Assembly (NCBI GenBank): GCA_009377645.1
Contig: WHTQ01000035.1
Coordinates: 1 to 43,098 of the forward strand
DNA: 43,098 nucleotides
Reading direction: 5' to 3'
Origin: Micromonosporaceae bacterium
GTDB lineage: Bacteria > Actinomycetota > Actinomycetes > Mycobacteriales > Micromonosporaceae
This document shows positions 6,682 through 16,170 of this stretch, one piece after another. Position 1 is the stretch's first letter; each line of letters opens with the position of its first letter. The notes under the pieces are model-generated. The model made no database searches and was not told where the DNA came from. It saw nothing but the letters and a program-made list of their open reading frames with translations. A program made the translations under genes and the position numbers.

Positions 6682-9510
6682 GTGTACGAGTCGGGCAGTG
6701 GCGGGACCAGCCGCAGCGACGGTCCGTTCGACTACTACCAGGCGACCCCGGAGACGGTGCGGGGTGCCGGTGACCAGATCGCCGGGGTGGGCGGTGATGT
6801 CGAGAACCTGGGCGGCGATGTGACCCGCACCCACCGAGTGGCCCAGCACGGAGTGGCCGGGCTGCTGGCCGACCCGATGCTGGCCTCGCACGACCAGGTT
6901 CGCGGGCAGGTGGACCAGTGGCTGCGGGGCTCGGTGTTCGGCGGCGGGACAGTCCGGCTGTTCGCCGACGGGATCACCACCTACAACAGCGGGATCGACA
7001 ACCTGAACACCCGCTACCGGACCGCGAAGGGGGCCAGGTTCTGGGTGACGCCCCCGGTACGGGCGGACTACGACAGCGACACCGCCTACGACGACGCGTA
7101 CGCGTCGCTGGTCGCGGACGCGGACCGGGACCTGGTCCAGAGCCTGGAGCAGGAGCGGCAGACCAGGCTGGAGGCGGCGCTGGACGAGCACGCCACCTTA
7201 ATGTCCGGTCTGCTGGACCGCGGCCCGGACGACGCCGACGCGGTGCTGACCCTCTACCAGGCGGGGGCGCTGCCGTTGAGCGCTCCCACCTTCTTCCGGG
7301 ACGTCGACTTCAGCAACATCGACCCGGTCGAGCTCTACGAGAACCTGGTCGCCAATGGGCAGCTCCCGCCCAACCTCGACCAGATGAGCGAGGACGACCT
7401 GCTCGAGTGGTTCACCAACCACCCCACTGAGGCCGGGGTGGTGGCGCTGCTGCTGCAGGCGCCGGGGACGCTGCCCTCCGGACAGACCACAATGGTACGC
7501 GCGTTGGGGCGCTACGATGCCTGGCTGGTCAACCGGGGCCTGCAGATGGACCCGTCGACGGCCGGCCTGAACCTGATCGGGCAGGGCAACCAGCGGCTGG
7601 TGGAGATCAACCAGCGGCTGGCCGATGGTGAGCGGCTGACCGAGGCCGAGAAGGCGTACCTGGACGCCTGGTTCGACGAGGTGGGGGCGGAGAACCTGGC
7701 CGCCCTGGACGCGTACGTGGTAGAGGCCACCGACATCCCGCCCGGGATGCCCGGCTCCGCCGCCCAGTCGATGATCGACGCGAACCGGTCCGAGTACATG
7801 TCGCCGATCGCCGACGCGCTCATGAACCTGTCCAACCCGGACAAGGGCGGCGTGACCTACCTGGAGGACATGCCGCAGGCGATCCAGGACCTCGCCAACA
7901 CCCCGATCGGCGAGATCGCCGATGGGAGCGGGCTGCGGTGGCCGGCGGTGGACGAGCACGGCAACCCGATCTACGACCAGACCGACCCGCCGGACTTCAC
8001 GGTCAACGGGCTGGAGCGGTTCGGCGGGTTCGTGGACCTGCTGGAGAGCTCGACCGTCGACGGCGGCACCATCGTCACCCGGGAGCTGGGCGAGGCGGCG
8101 CTGCGGGTCAAGCAGGACCTGAACGCGATCGCCGCCAACACCACCGATGCGCTCCGGTTTGGTGGTGCCGGCGAGGACGAGCTGGCCGCCCTGCGTACCG
8201 CGACCTTCGACAGCGACGTCAGCGACATACTGTCGGTGGTGGCCCGCAACGAGGAAGCCGCCGGCGCGATGCTGGTCAACGACGACGACCGGGCGATGCT
8301 GCTCGGCATGAAGTGGTTCGACGACGACGGCCCGGTCGACATCATCCAGTCCGGCACCACCCGCGACCCGGACAACGAGAGCTGGATGCCGGCGGCGGCC
8401 ACGATGGCGCTGATGGACGAGGTCGGCGGCGACCGGGACTTCTACCTGGACCGGATGACCGAGGGGATGAGCGACGCGGTGGTCGACGCCGGGATCAACT
8501 GGATGGACACGTTCGCCCGGCCCGCGACCTCCGACAGCCCGACCGACTACGGCATGTACGAGGACGCGCTGGGCAACGAGGCACTGGGGGTGCAGCTGTC
8601 CGCGGACGACCGGGCGAACTTCCTGCAGTTCGTATCCGGCACCGGGGACGAGGACGCGATGCGGTTCCGCGGCGCCTCGGTGGTCTACTCCCAGGACCTG
8701 GTGGCGGACGCACTGGAGACCGGCGACTCGACCGTGGTCAACCGGGCGCTCGGTGCGTCCGGCCGGCTGGACGGCGGGATCACCGCCGCCGACTACGAGT
8801 ACGCGCTGGACAGGACCGGCGAGGACTACGACGAGGCGCAGGCCGCGCACGAGGCGGCGACCCGCCGCAACGCCGGCTACGCGCTGGCCGCCAAGGCGGT
8901 CTGGACCGTCGGCAGCACCGGGCTCAACGTCGCCACCGGCGGCTCGACCACGATATTCACCACGGTCGCCGGCACGGTCATCAACCCGCTGATCGACGAG
9001 GTGTTCGACGCCGGTGACCCGCCGACCGACCAGACCCCGCGGACCCGGGAGGACCTGTTCAACGCCGACCGGCTCAACCAGTCCGCCGAGCGCAACTACT
9101 TCCTGCTCTCCGCGTACGAGCAGGCCGGGATCAACATGCAGGACGAGCATCCGGACCTGTACCGGCCGGACGGCAGCCTGCGCGCCTACGACGAGCTGGT
9201 CACCAGCGACCAGTCCTCGGACAACCTGCAGAACCTGCAGCAGGCCCAGAACCAGGCGGAGGAGGGCTGGGAGGGCAGGCCGAACCGCGGCGACATCGAC
9301 GCCGGGCAGTACTATGACACCGAGCGGAACAGCATCGCCAACGGGAGCTACTGGCGGGACGAGCCGAGCGAGTCCGGCTGGACCGACGACGACACCGCCC
9401 GGCAGCGGCTCTACGGCGAGCACTACGTGGGCGACGGCGACGTCGACTCGGTGTTCGAGTACCGGGTGCCGACCGACCCGAACACCTACTACCAGCGGGA
9501 GCGGGGCTGA
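6682..9510 (+). CDS. Large helical protein, possible type VII secretion substrate
   Basis: The 942-residue protein starts at GTG after AAAGAGG. Its first 110 residues look like an ESX-type four-helix region (YYQATPETVRGAGDQIAGVGG ...). A long acidic helical middle follows, then a small-residue hydrophobic stretch at about 728-775 (AAKAVWTVGSTGLNVATGG ...) that could insert in or cross a membrane, and an acidic, Gln/Asn-rich tail. There is no signal peptide. I recognise no enzyme domain. It is followed 2 bp later by a lipoprotein gene, so they form an operon. A rare TTA leucine codon occurs at 7198-7200. An effector or surface protein role is inferred. Confidence 0.7.
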   Translation: MYESGSGGTSRSDGPFDYYQATPETVRGAGDQIAGVGGDVENLGGDVTRTHRVAQHGVAGLLADPMLASHDQVRGQVDQWLRGSVFGGGTVRLFADGITTYNSGIDNLNTRYRTAKGARFWVTPPVRADYDSDTAYDDAYASLVADADRDLVQSLEQERQTRLEAALDEHATLMSGLLDRGPDDADAVLTLYQAGALPLSAPTFFRDVDFSNIDPVELYENLVANGQLPPNLDQMSEDDLLEWFTNHPTEAGVVALLLQAPGTLPSGQTTMVRALGRYDAWLVNRGLQMDPSTAGLNLIGQGNQRLVEINQRLADGERLTEAEKAYLDAWFDEVGAENLAALDAYVVEATDIPPGMPGSAAQSMIDANRSEYMSPIADALMNLSNPDKGGVTYLEDMPQAIQDLANTPIGEIADGSGLRWPAVDEHGNPIYDQTDPPDFTVNGLERFGGFVDLLESSTVDGGTIVTRELGEAALRVKQDLNAIAANTTDALRFGGAGEDELAALRTATFDSDVSDILSVVARNEEAAGAMLVNDDDRAMLLGMKWFDDDGPVDIIQSGTTRDPDNESWMPAAATMALMDEVGGDRDFYLDRMTEGMSDAVVDAGINWMDTFARPATSDSPTDYGMYEDALGNEALGVQLSADDRANFLQFVSGTGDEDAMRFRGASVVYSQDLVADALETGDSTVVNRALGASGRLDGGITAADYEYALDRTGEDYDEAQAAHEAATRRNAGYALAAKAVWTVGSTGLNVATGGSTTIFTTVAGTVINPLIDEVFDAGDPPTDQTPRTREDLFNADRLNQSAERNYFLLSAYEQAGINMQDEHPDLYRPDGSLRAYDELVTSDQSSDNLQNLQQAQNQAEEGWEGRPNRGDIDAGQYYDTERNSIANGSYWRDEPSESGWTDDDTARQRLYGEHYVGDGDVDSVFEYRVPTDPNTYYQRERG

Positions 9511-9512
9511 GG

Positions 9513-10583
9513 ATGGCGCGCCACGCGAGATGGCCGGCGGCCGCTGCGGTGGTCGGGTTGGTGGTCGTGGCGGCTGGGTGCACCCCCGAGCCGGACGAGC
9601 CCGAGCTGTCACTGCGGGACGGCGGCGCCGACCTGGTCAGCTGGTGGCCATTGCGGGGCTCGCTGACCGGGAACGACGACACCCGGGCCGAGGTCACCGG
9701 CGTGGTCGGCGACTGGCGGACCCCGGACGGCGTGGCCAGCCACGACACCGCCAGCGGGCTGCTCTGGCTGGGCGAGGTCGATGGCGCGGTGCTGGCGGTG
9801 GTGGACTTCCACCCGGCCGACCAGCCGGACCGCAGCTGGCTGCTGGAGCTGGCCGGACCGGCCGGAGAGGTGGCGGTCACCGACGCCCGCAGCTACGACG
9901 GGCCGCTGCTGGACGAGGACATCCTGCCGGTGCGCTCCGCCCCGGCCGGTCCCCGCTACCTCGCCTCCGAGCGGATCGCCACGGTGACCGCGCAGGTCGG
10001 GGAGCTCTCGCTCACCGATGGGCTGACCGCCCCGGTCGAGGTCCCGCAGTGCCAGGTCACCGAGGTGTCCGCCCGGCTGGGCAGCGAGGAGCACCGCCGG
10101 CTCGACCTCGGTCTCGACCTGCCGGCACCGTTCTATCCACTCCTGCGGGAGGGGTACGCGGGCGTGCCGGCGGCGCCGTTGCTGGACGGCGTCGACACGT
10201 GTGCGGCGATGGCGCCGGATGGCTGGCTCGGCGCGGTCGGGGAGCCGGACGGCCAACCGGCGGTCCGGATCGGCGGCTTCCCGGCGATCCGCCGGCTCGG
10301 TGCCGAGGAGCTGCCGGACCAGTCCCCGCCGGGGCGACTGGTGAGCGTCCACGCCGAGTACGTCCCGGTCTCCGGCGGGGTCCGGCTGGCCGAGTGGCTG
10401 CTCTGGACCTACCCGACCGACGGCGCCGAGGCCGTCTCCGGCGTGGAGCTCCCGCCGGACGCGGCCCCGGCCGCCACCGGGGCCGGCCTGCTCGTGACCC
10501 CGCTGCCGGACCAGCCGCTGGAGATCGGCTACACCCAGGACGGCGAGCAGCACCAGCTCACCGTGCCCGCCTCGTCGCGTTGA
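9513..10583 (+). CDS. Predicted lipoprotein
   Basis: The protein has 356 residues. A lipoprotein signal peptide (basic N-terminus, VVGLVVVAA, lipobox VAAGC with Cys 23) anchors it outside the membrane. The rest is beta-rich and acidic with several aromatic repeats (WWPLRGSL, LLWLGEVDG). No named domain is evident. It begins 2 bp after the large helical protein and probably works with it at the cell surface. ATG 9513 overlaps no better start. Confidence 0.75.
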   Translation: MARHARWPAAAAVVGLVVVAAGCTPEPDEPELSLRDGGADLVSWWPLRGSLTGNDDTRAEVTGVVGDWRTPDGVASHDTASGLLWLGEVDGAVLAVVDFHPADQPDRSWLLELAGPAGEVAVTDARSYDGPLLDEDILPVRSAPAGPRYLASERIATVTAQVGELSLTDGLTAPVEVPQCQVTEVSARLGSEEHRRLDLGLDLPAPFYPLLREGYAGVPAAPLLDGVDTCAAMAPDGWLGAVGEPDGQPAVRIGGFPAIRRLGAEELPDQSPPGRLVSVHAEYVPVSGGVRLAEWLLWTYPTDGAEAVSGVELPPDAAPAATGAGLLVTPLPDQPLEIGYTQDGEQHQLTVPASSR

Positions 10584-10601
10584 TCAGGCGGCCGGCGGTC
10601 G

Positions 10602-10619
10602 GAGCCCGCCCCGGGGCTC
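10602..10619. terminator. Short bidirectional hairpin between convergent genes
   Basis: GAGCCC (10602-10607) and GGGCTC (10614-10619) form a GC-rich stem with a 6-nt loop between the convergent lipoprotein and beta-propeller genes. There is no U-tract, which is usual in high-GC actinobacteria. The right arm includes the first two bases of the beta-propeller stop codon. Confidence 0.45.
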
Positions 10620-12687
10620 AGCCGAACCCGTGGATGAGCAGCGTGTAGTCGTCCGGCCCCGGCTCGGGCCCGGCGGCGAGCAGCGCATCGACCGCCAGCG
10701 TCGACGGTCCGACCGCCAGGCTGACCCGCTGGAAGGCGGCGTCCGGTGGGCTGGTCGCGACCACCGTCTCGGCGGTCACGGTGGCGGCGGCGATGTCGAG
10801 CTCCAGCAGCACCACCTCCGCGGACTCCGGCCGGTAGTGGGAGACCGCCGCGAACCCCTCCCGGGCCGCCATGATCTCGATCGGCTGCCCGGCCGGCAGC
10901 GGTACCTCCTCGCGGACCGCGCCGTCGGCCGCCTCGCGGACCACCAGCACCGCCCCGCTGCCGTCCTCCGAGGGCTGCGTGCCGAGCACCGCGTCTCCCA
11001 CCAGCACCGGGTTGCTCAGGCCGGTCACGTCGCCGTCGGCCACGCTCCAGACCTCGGACCCGGTGGCCGGGTCCAGCGCGACCGCGGCCGAGTCCGACCC
11101 GAGCTGGTAGGTGACGAACACCATGCCCGGTCGCGGGGTGGTCTGGCAGCTCGAGACCGGCTCGTCGCCGCTGCCGTTACCGCCGTCGCCGCTGCCCGTA
11201 CCGCCGCTGGCCGGCCAGGACCACGACTCGGTCCCGGTCGCCGGATCCAGCCCGCTCACCTGGCAGCCGCCGGCGGCGGCGTCGCCCTCGCCGCCGTCAC
11301 CGGTGCACTCCTGCCCGATCACCACCGTCGCGCCGGCGTCCGCGTTGACCGAGGTGAGGCTGCATCCGGCGGTCTGGCCGGACCGCCACCGGGTCTCGCC
11401 GTCGCTTCCGATCGCGCGCAGCCCCAGCGGCGCGCCAGGCTGCTCCGGGCTCACCGGCGCACCCTGCTCGGGCACCACGAACCAGTCCCCGTCGGCCGGC
11501 GCCACCGCCACCAGGCCCATGTCCGCGACCAGCGAGTCGTCGAACCGGTCCCACCGGACCTCCCCGGTGGCGGTGTCCAGCGCCACCACCCGGTCCCGCC
11601 CGGCCTCGTCGCCGTCGTACTGCATGGCCAGCACCAGGGTGTCCCCGTGGTCGGTCACCACGCTGGCGATCCGCTGGTAGGCCTCGTCCCGCCAGTGCCA
11701 GCGGGCGGTGCCGTCGCGCGGGTCGACCACCCGTACCCCCTGCTGTTCCTCGACCACCAGCCCGCCGGCGGTGGCCTGGACGGTGGCCGAGGCGCCGCCC
11801 GCCACCGACAGCTCCCAGGCCGGCTCGGCCCCGGCGGCCGGCGGTGGGCCGTCCAGCGCCAGCCCACCGGCGGTCTGGGAGTCCTCAGTGGTCACCAGAC
11901 CGGGGACGACCAGCAGTGTCCCGGCGACCACCACGATGCCGCCGATCGCACCGGCCGGCCCGCCGACCAGCATCGCCCGCCGGACCGCCGCCAGGTTGCC
12001 GAAGCCACCGACCCGGGCGTCCTGCAGCCCGAACGGGAACAGCACCCGGAGCCGGCGCAGCTCGACCAGCCAGCCGACCGCACCGGCGATCACCAGCACC
12101 GCCGCCACCGCGGCGACCACCGGACCGGCCTCCCGGCCGCCGTCCGGCGCCTGCCACACCATCGCGACGCCACCCACCACGACCACCAGCGCGGGCAGCA
12201 GCGCGACGGTACGCGAGCGGGGGCGCAGCCGGTCCGCCCGGGCGCTCTGGCCGGCCCGGGCCGGCAGCCAGCCCACCACCAGGGTCAGGACGGTCACGGC
12301 GATCGCCACCTGCAGCACCAGCGCGCCGGTGTCGGTGCGGCCCCACAGCCGCTCCCCCCACTCCCAGGGCAGTAGCCCGGCGACCACCAGGGCAGCGGCG
12401 CCAGCCACCTCCACCCCGACCGCGGCGGTCATCGCGAACCCGATCCGCCGGTGCCGGCGCTGCATCACCGCCCGCGCCTGCGCCGCCGCGGCGGTGGTAC
12501 CGGAGTCGCCGCCCCGTGCCTTCACACTGGGCTTACCGCCGCGCTTACCGCCGCCCTCGGCCGCCGGCTTCGCCTCGCTCCCGGCGTCCGGGTCTGTCTT
12601 GGCCTCGGCCTCCGGGTCTGTCTCGGCCTCCGGGCCGTCGCCGGACCGCTGGTCGCGGTTCTTGTTCTCTACCGTCTCGCGTGCCAC
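10618..12687 (-). CDS. Membrane-anchored PQQ-like beta-propeller protein
   Basis: The 689-residue protein has three parts. An N-terminal Asp/Glu/Lys-rich disordered cytoplasmic tail contains TDPEAEAKTDPD repeats. Five membrane segments follow (starting IGFAMTAAVGVEVAGAAAL). The C-terminal extracytoplasmic domain of about 410 residues carries repeated PQQ-propeller signatures: RVVDPRDGTARWHW, VVALDTATGEVRWD, SGLDPATGTESWSW, VALDPATGSEVWSV. I chose GTG 12687 because a promoter (TTGCGA/CATAGT) ends 6 nt upstream. Such proteins sense or scaffold rather than catalyse (inference). It is convergent with the lipoprotein gene and probably belongs to the same envelope module. Confidence 0.8.
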   Translation of the reverse strand: MARETVENKNRDQRSGDGPEAETDPEAEAKTDPDAGSEAKPAAEGGGKRGGKPSVKARGGDSGTTAAAAQARAVMQRRHRRIGFAMTAAVGVEVAGAAALVVAGLLPWEWGERLWGRTDTGALVLQVAIAVTVLTLVVGWLPARAGQSARADRLRPRSRTVALLPALVVVVGGVAMVWQAPDGGREAGPVVAAVAAVLVIAGAVGWLVELRRLRVLFPFGLQDARVGGFGNLAAVRRAMLVGGPAGAIGGIVVVAGTLLVVPGLVTTEDSQTAGGLALDGPPPAAGAEPAWELSVAGGASATVQATAGGLVVEEQQGVRVVDPRDGTARWHWRDEAYQRIASVVTDHGDTLVLAMQYDGDEAGRDRVVALDTATGEVRWDRFDDSLVADMGLVAVAPADGDWFVVPEQGAPVSPEQPGAPLGLRAIGSDGETRWRSGQTAGCSLTSVNADAGATVVIGQECTGDGGEGDAAAGGCQVSGLDPATGTESWSWPASGGTGSGDGGNGSGDEPVSSCQTTPRPGMVFVTYQLGSDSAAVALDPATGSEVWSVADGDVTGLSNPVLVGDAVLGTQPSEDGSGAVLVVREAADGAVREEVPLPAGQPIEIMAAREGFAAVSHYRPESAEVVLLELDIAAATVTAETVVATSPPDAAFQRVSLAVGPSTLAVDALLAAGPEPGPDDYTLLIHGFG

Positions 12688-12693
12688 CGCACC

Positions 12694-12722
12694 ACTATGC
12701 GCAGTATCCCGGTATTTCGCAA
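12694..12722 (-). promoter_or_regulatory. Promoter of the beta-propeller gene (leaderless)
   Basis: On the minus strand TTGCGA (12717-12722) and CATAGT (12694-12699) are 17 bp apart. The expected start lies at the GTG start codon 12687. The promoter fills the 37-bp gap behind the NurA-like gene, so this gene need not be part of the repair operon. Confidence 0.5.
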
Positions 12723-12724
12723 CG

Positions 12725-13693
12725 TCAGCTCCGCAGTGCCGGCTGCGCGGCGGCCCGGGTGAGGGTGCGATGCAGCAGCGCAGCATCCCCGAGCCGGGCG
12801 CGCAGCCGCTGCTCCAGACCCGCGATCGGGACCAGGTTCTGCGGCGCCCGCGGGTCCTTGTACGCGGTGGCGGCGAACCGCGGCACCGTCACCACCGACA
12901 GGTCGGCCAGCGCCACCGCCGCCGGGACGGTCAGCTCGATGCTGCACTCGACCCGGACCACCCCGGACCAGGGCGCTCCGGAGCCGCCCGGCAGCCGCAG
13001 GTACCAGCTGAACCGTTGCCAGCTCGTTCCCAGCCGGAACAGCGGCGTGCGGTGGCCGGGCGGCAGGCCGGTGACCACCGCGGTCAGCTCCGGCGGCAGG
13101 TACTGCCGGCGGTGGGTCTTGACGTAGCCGACCGCCCGCGGCAGGTGCGCCCGGCCCCGCAACGGCCCGTCCACCACCAGCAGGTCGCCGCGGTCTGGCT
13201 CGGCCCGGGCGGCGGTGGCGGCGCGCACCTCCAGCGCGGCCAGCGGCCCCTGCACCGCCTGGTGCAGGGAGGGTAGGTCGGCCTGGGTGATCCGGTGCAC
13301 CGGGTAGCGGACCTGGCCGGAACCGACCTCGGTGGCGCTCGGGCTGGCCGTGAACAGGCCGCGCTCCACCAGCAGGGCGTCCAGCACCGCCAGCCCGGCC
13401 CGCAGGTTGCAGCGCACCACCCCGGCCGCGTACGAGGCCGCCAGGCCGGGGTACGAGGTGCCGTCCGGCTCGGCCGTCCAGACCCGAGCGTCCACCCGCC
13501 GCACCCCGTCGACCAGCAGCACGGTGGCCGGGGGGCGCAGGTCGGCCGGGTACGGCATCGGGGTCCACGCGGCCGCCGGCACTTCCACATCCGGGTCCAG
13601 CACCGCCGCGCTCTCCTGCGCGGGACCGTCCCCGTCCGCGTCGACCGCGGCGGCGTAGGACGGGTCCCAGGCGTCCACCCAGAACCCAGTCAT
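12725..13693 (-). CDS. nurA: NurA-like nuclease, last gene of the HerA-SbcDC operon
   Basis: The 322-residue protein shows NurA motifs. These are an acidic DG motif after a hydrophobic strand (LLVDGVRRVD, Asp 62), a helical Glu (about 155, LAALEVRAA), the hallmark LLVVDGPLRG (Asp 175) and a conserved Lys in GYVKTHRRQYL (192). NurA is an Mn-dependent 5'-3' nuclease that works with the HerA hexamer to resect DNA ends. The start ATG 13693 overlaps the sbcC stop by ATGA, so translation is coupled. A HerA-like ATPase gene is in the same operon, which supports the call. Assignment is by motif reading, not by a search. Confidence 0.75.
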   Translation of the reverse strand: MTGFWVDAWDPSYAAAVDADGDGPAQESAAVLDPDVEVPAAAWTPMPYPADLRPPATVLLVDGVRRVDARVWTAEPDGTSYPGLAASYAAGVVRCNLRAGLAVLDALLVERGLFTASPSATEVGSGQVRYPVHRITQADLPSLHQAVQGPLAALEVRAATAARAEPDRGDLLVVDGPLRGRAHLPRAVGYVKTHRRQYLPPELTAVVTGLPPGHRTPLFRLGTSWQRFSWYLRLPGGSGAPWSGVVRVECSIELTVPAAVALADLSVVTVPRFAATAYKDPRAPQNLVPIAGLEQRLRARLGDAALLHRTLTRAAAQPALRS

Positions 13694-16170
13694 TCTGTAA
13701 CCCGTTCCACTCGGGCGGACCGGGCGTCCTTGCTGGTCTCGTACCGGACCGGGATTCGCTCGGCCAGCGCCGGCACGTGCGTGACCACCCCGACCATCCG
13801 GTCGCCCCGGGCGGCCAGGTTCTCCAGCGTGGCGGCGACCGCGTCCAGAGTGGATGCGTCGAGCGTGCCGAACCCTTCGTCCAGCAGGATCGACTCCAGG
13901 CTGGCCGAGGCGGTGCTGAAACCCGCCAGCTGGTCGGAGAGCGCCAGCGCCAGGGCCAGCGAGGCCTGGAAGACCTCCCCGCCCGACAGGGTGCGGACCG
14001 GCCGGCGCAGGCCGGCGTCGTGGTGGTCGACCACGAACAGCTCCCGGCCGTCGTGCACCAGGTCGTACTGCCCGGCCGACAGGTCCCGCAGGATCACCGA
14101 GGCGCCCTCCACCAGCCGGTCCAGCGCCTCCTCCAGCAGCCAGGCCTCGAAGTTGTTGGCCCGCAGGTGCTGGGCCAGCGCCCGGGCCACCTGTCCCGCC
14201 CGCTCGTGTCCGGCCCGCCGCTCGCGCAGCTGGTCGGCCTGCTCCCGCCGCGCCCGCAGCGCGTCCAGCTCGGCCCGCGCCCGCTCCGCCGCGACGGTCG
14301 CCGCCCGGGCCGCGTCCTCGCCGCTGGGCGCCGGTAGGCCGGCGGCCCGGAACAGCTCGGTCAACCGGTCCCGGGCCGCCCCGACCGCCGCCTCGGCTTC
14401 CGCCACCGCCGTCACCACCTCGCCCCGGCCGGCCCGCAGCCGGCTGGCCTGGCTGGCCGCCCAGCCGGCCAGCGCCGACCAGGCCGCGGCCAGGTCGTCC
14501 CGGTCGGCCGGCGGCGGCTGGAACCCGGCCAGCGCGTCCCGGGCCGACTCGAACTCCCGCCACGCCGCGGTCAGCCGCTCCGCCGCCGAGCCCGCCTCCG
14601 CCTGCGAGCGCCGGTGGGCCTCCCGGGCGGTCCGCACCGCCGCCGCCGCCTCGGCCAGCCGCTGCTCGGTGCCGGCGATCCCGGCCAGCTCCCGGTCCAG
14701 CGTCGCCGGCGTCGGTGCGCCGACCAGCTGGGTGTCCAGCTCGGAGCGCCGGGCACCCAGCACCTCCGCCTGGGTACGGGCGGCGGTGAGCGCCCGATCC
14801 CGCTCCCGGACCCGGGAGTCGAGCTCGGCGACCGCCCGCTCGGCCGCGTCGGCGGCGGTCCGGGCCTGCTTGCCGGCGGCCTCGGCATGCGCCACCGCGG
14901 AGTCCGCCGGGACCGGCGGCACCGTGCTCACCGGCTGGGTGCAGACCGGGCAGGGCGCTCCGGCGACCAGGTGCGCCCGCAGCGCCGCCGCCTGGTCGGC
15001 GGTCTGGGCCTGCCCGTACGCCTCCCGGGCGGCCGCCAGGTCGGCCTGTGCCTGCTGCGAGCCGGCCCGGGCCTGCCCGAGCGCGCCCGCCGCCTGGTCG
15101 TGGTCCTGCTGGGCGGCCGCCACCGTCCCGGCCACGGTCTCCAGCTGGCTGGCCAGCTTCCCGCGCTCCTGGTGCGCGGCCAGCAGCGTCCGCAGCGCGT
15201 TCGGGTCCCCGGCCGCCGCCAGCTCGCCGCGCAGCTTCTCCTCCCGCTCCTCGGCGGTGCCGACCGCGTCCGCGGCCCGACCGCGGGCGTCTCGGGCGGT
15301 GGCGGCGGCCTCGGCCAGCGCGGCCACCGCGACCGGTGGCCGGACCGCGGCCAGCTGTCCGATCTGGTCGTCCTGGGTGCGCAGCGCGTCCGCGGCCCGG
15401 TCCTGCTCGGCCTGCGCCGCTGCCAGCTCCGGCAGCGCCGCCGCCACCTGCTCGGCCAGCCCGCGCATGCTGGCCACCCGCTGCTCGGCGGCGGCCAGCG
15501 CCGCGTCGTCCAGCTCCGCCAGGTCGGCCAGCAGCCGGTCGGCGGCGGCCAGCTCGGCGGCCGCGGCGGTGGCCCGGCCGGCCGCCCGCTCCCGGACCCG
15601 CTGGTAGGCCGACAGGCCCAGCAGGTTGACCAGGATCTGCTGCCGGGTGGCCGGCTTGGCGTGCAGGAACTCGGCGAACTCGCCCTGCGGCAGCACCACA
15701 CAGGTGACGAACTGGTGGTACGGGAGACCGATCACCTCCGGCACCGCCACGTCCATCTCGGACGGTGTGCCGGCCAGCACCTCGCCCAGGTCGTTCGGGG
15801 TGAGCCCGGTGTCGAGCCGGCGCACGTCGAACCCGTCCGGCATCCGCTGCAGCCCGGCGCTGGCGGTCTTCACCCGGCCCTTGCCGTCCCGCCGCACCAC
15901 CCGGGTGGCCACGAACCGCTGCCCGGCGGTCTCGAACGCCAGCCGCACCCGGGCCTCGACCGCGGAGGGCGCCAGCGCGTTCGCGACCGAGCTGGTGTTG
16001 CGCCACCGCGGCACCGTCCCGTAGAGCGCGAAGCAGACCGCGTCCAGCACCGTCGACTTGCCGGAACCGGTCGGGCCGACCAGTGCGAAGAAGTCGGCGT
16101 CGGTGAAGTCGACGGTAGCCTCATCCCGGAACGCCCCGAACCCGGCCAGGTCCAGCCGCAGCGGTCTCAT
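13690..16170 (-). CDS. sbcC: DNA repair exonuclease subunit SbcC (Rad50 family)
   Basis: This 826-residue SMC-like ATPase has Walker A GPTGSGKST (32-40), a Q-loop segment (LPQGEFAEF), two long Ala/Glu-rich coiled coils, the zinc hook CPVC (about 407-410), the ABC signature LSGGEVFQASLALAL and Walker B ESILLDEGFGTLD. Together with SbcD it opens and trims blocked DNA ends and hairpins. ATG 16170 overlaps the sbcD stop (ATGA), with GGAGG upstream. At about 830 residues it is shorter than E. coli SbcC (1048), as is usual for actinobacterial and archaeal Rad50 forms. Confidence 0.95.
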   Translation of the reverse strand: MRPLRLDLAGFGAFRDEATVDFTDADFFALVGPTGSGKSTVLDAVCFALYGTVPRWRNTSSVANALAPSAVEARVRLAFETAGQRFVATRVVRRDGKGRVKTASAGLQRMPDGFDVRRLDTGLTPNDLGEVLAGTPSEMDVAVPEVIGLPYHQFVTCVVLPQGEFAEFLHAKPATRQQILVNLLGLSAYQRVRERAAGRATAAAAELAAADRLLADLAELDDAALAAAEQRVASMRGLAEQVAAALPELAAAQAEQDRAADALRTQDDQIGQLAAVRPPVAVAALAEAAATARDARGRAADAVGTAEEREEKLRGELAAAGDPNALRTLLAAHQERGKLASQLETVAGTVAAAQQDHDQAAGALGQARAGSQQAQADLAAAREAYGQAQTADQAAALRAHLVAGAPCPVCTQPVSTVPPVPADSAVAHAEAAGKQARTAADAAERAVAELDSRVRERDRALTAARTQAEVLGARRSELDTQLVGAPTPATLDRELAGIAGTEQRLAEAAAAVRTAREAHRRSQAEAGSAAERLTAAWREFESARDALAGFQPPPADRDDLAAAWSALAGWAASQASRLRAGRGEVVTAVAEAEAAVGAARDRLTELFRAAGLPAPSGEDAARAATVAAERARAELDALRARREQADQLRERRAGHERAGQVARALAQHLRANNFEAWLLEEALDRLVEGASVILRDLSAGQYDLVHDGRELFVVDHHDAGLRRPVRTLSGGEVFQASLALALALSDQLAGFSTASASLESILLDEGFGTLDASTLDAVAATLENLAARGDRMVGVVTHVPALAERIPVRYETSKDARSARVERVTE

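Noticed and set aside
7198-9612. An 804-codon minus-strand open frame opposite the large helical protein
   Set aside because: It has no domain, a Val/Arg/Gly-rich composition, and no ribosome site; it mirrors the codon bias of the plus-strand gene.
12725-16006. Long open frame continuing through the NurA-like gene and far into sbcC
   Set aside because: Only the first third (to 13693) is the NurA-like gene. The rest is a Gly/Arg/Ala-rich shadow of sbcC in another frame, caused by the high GC content.
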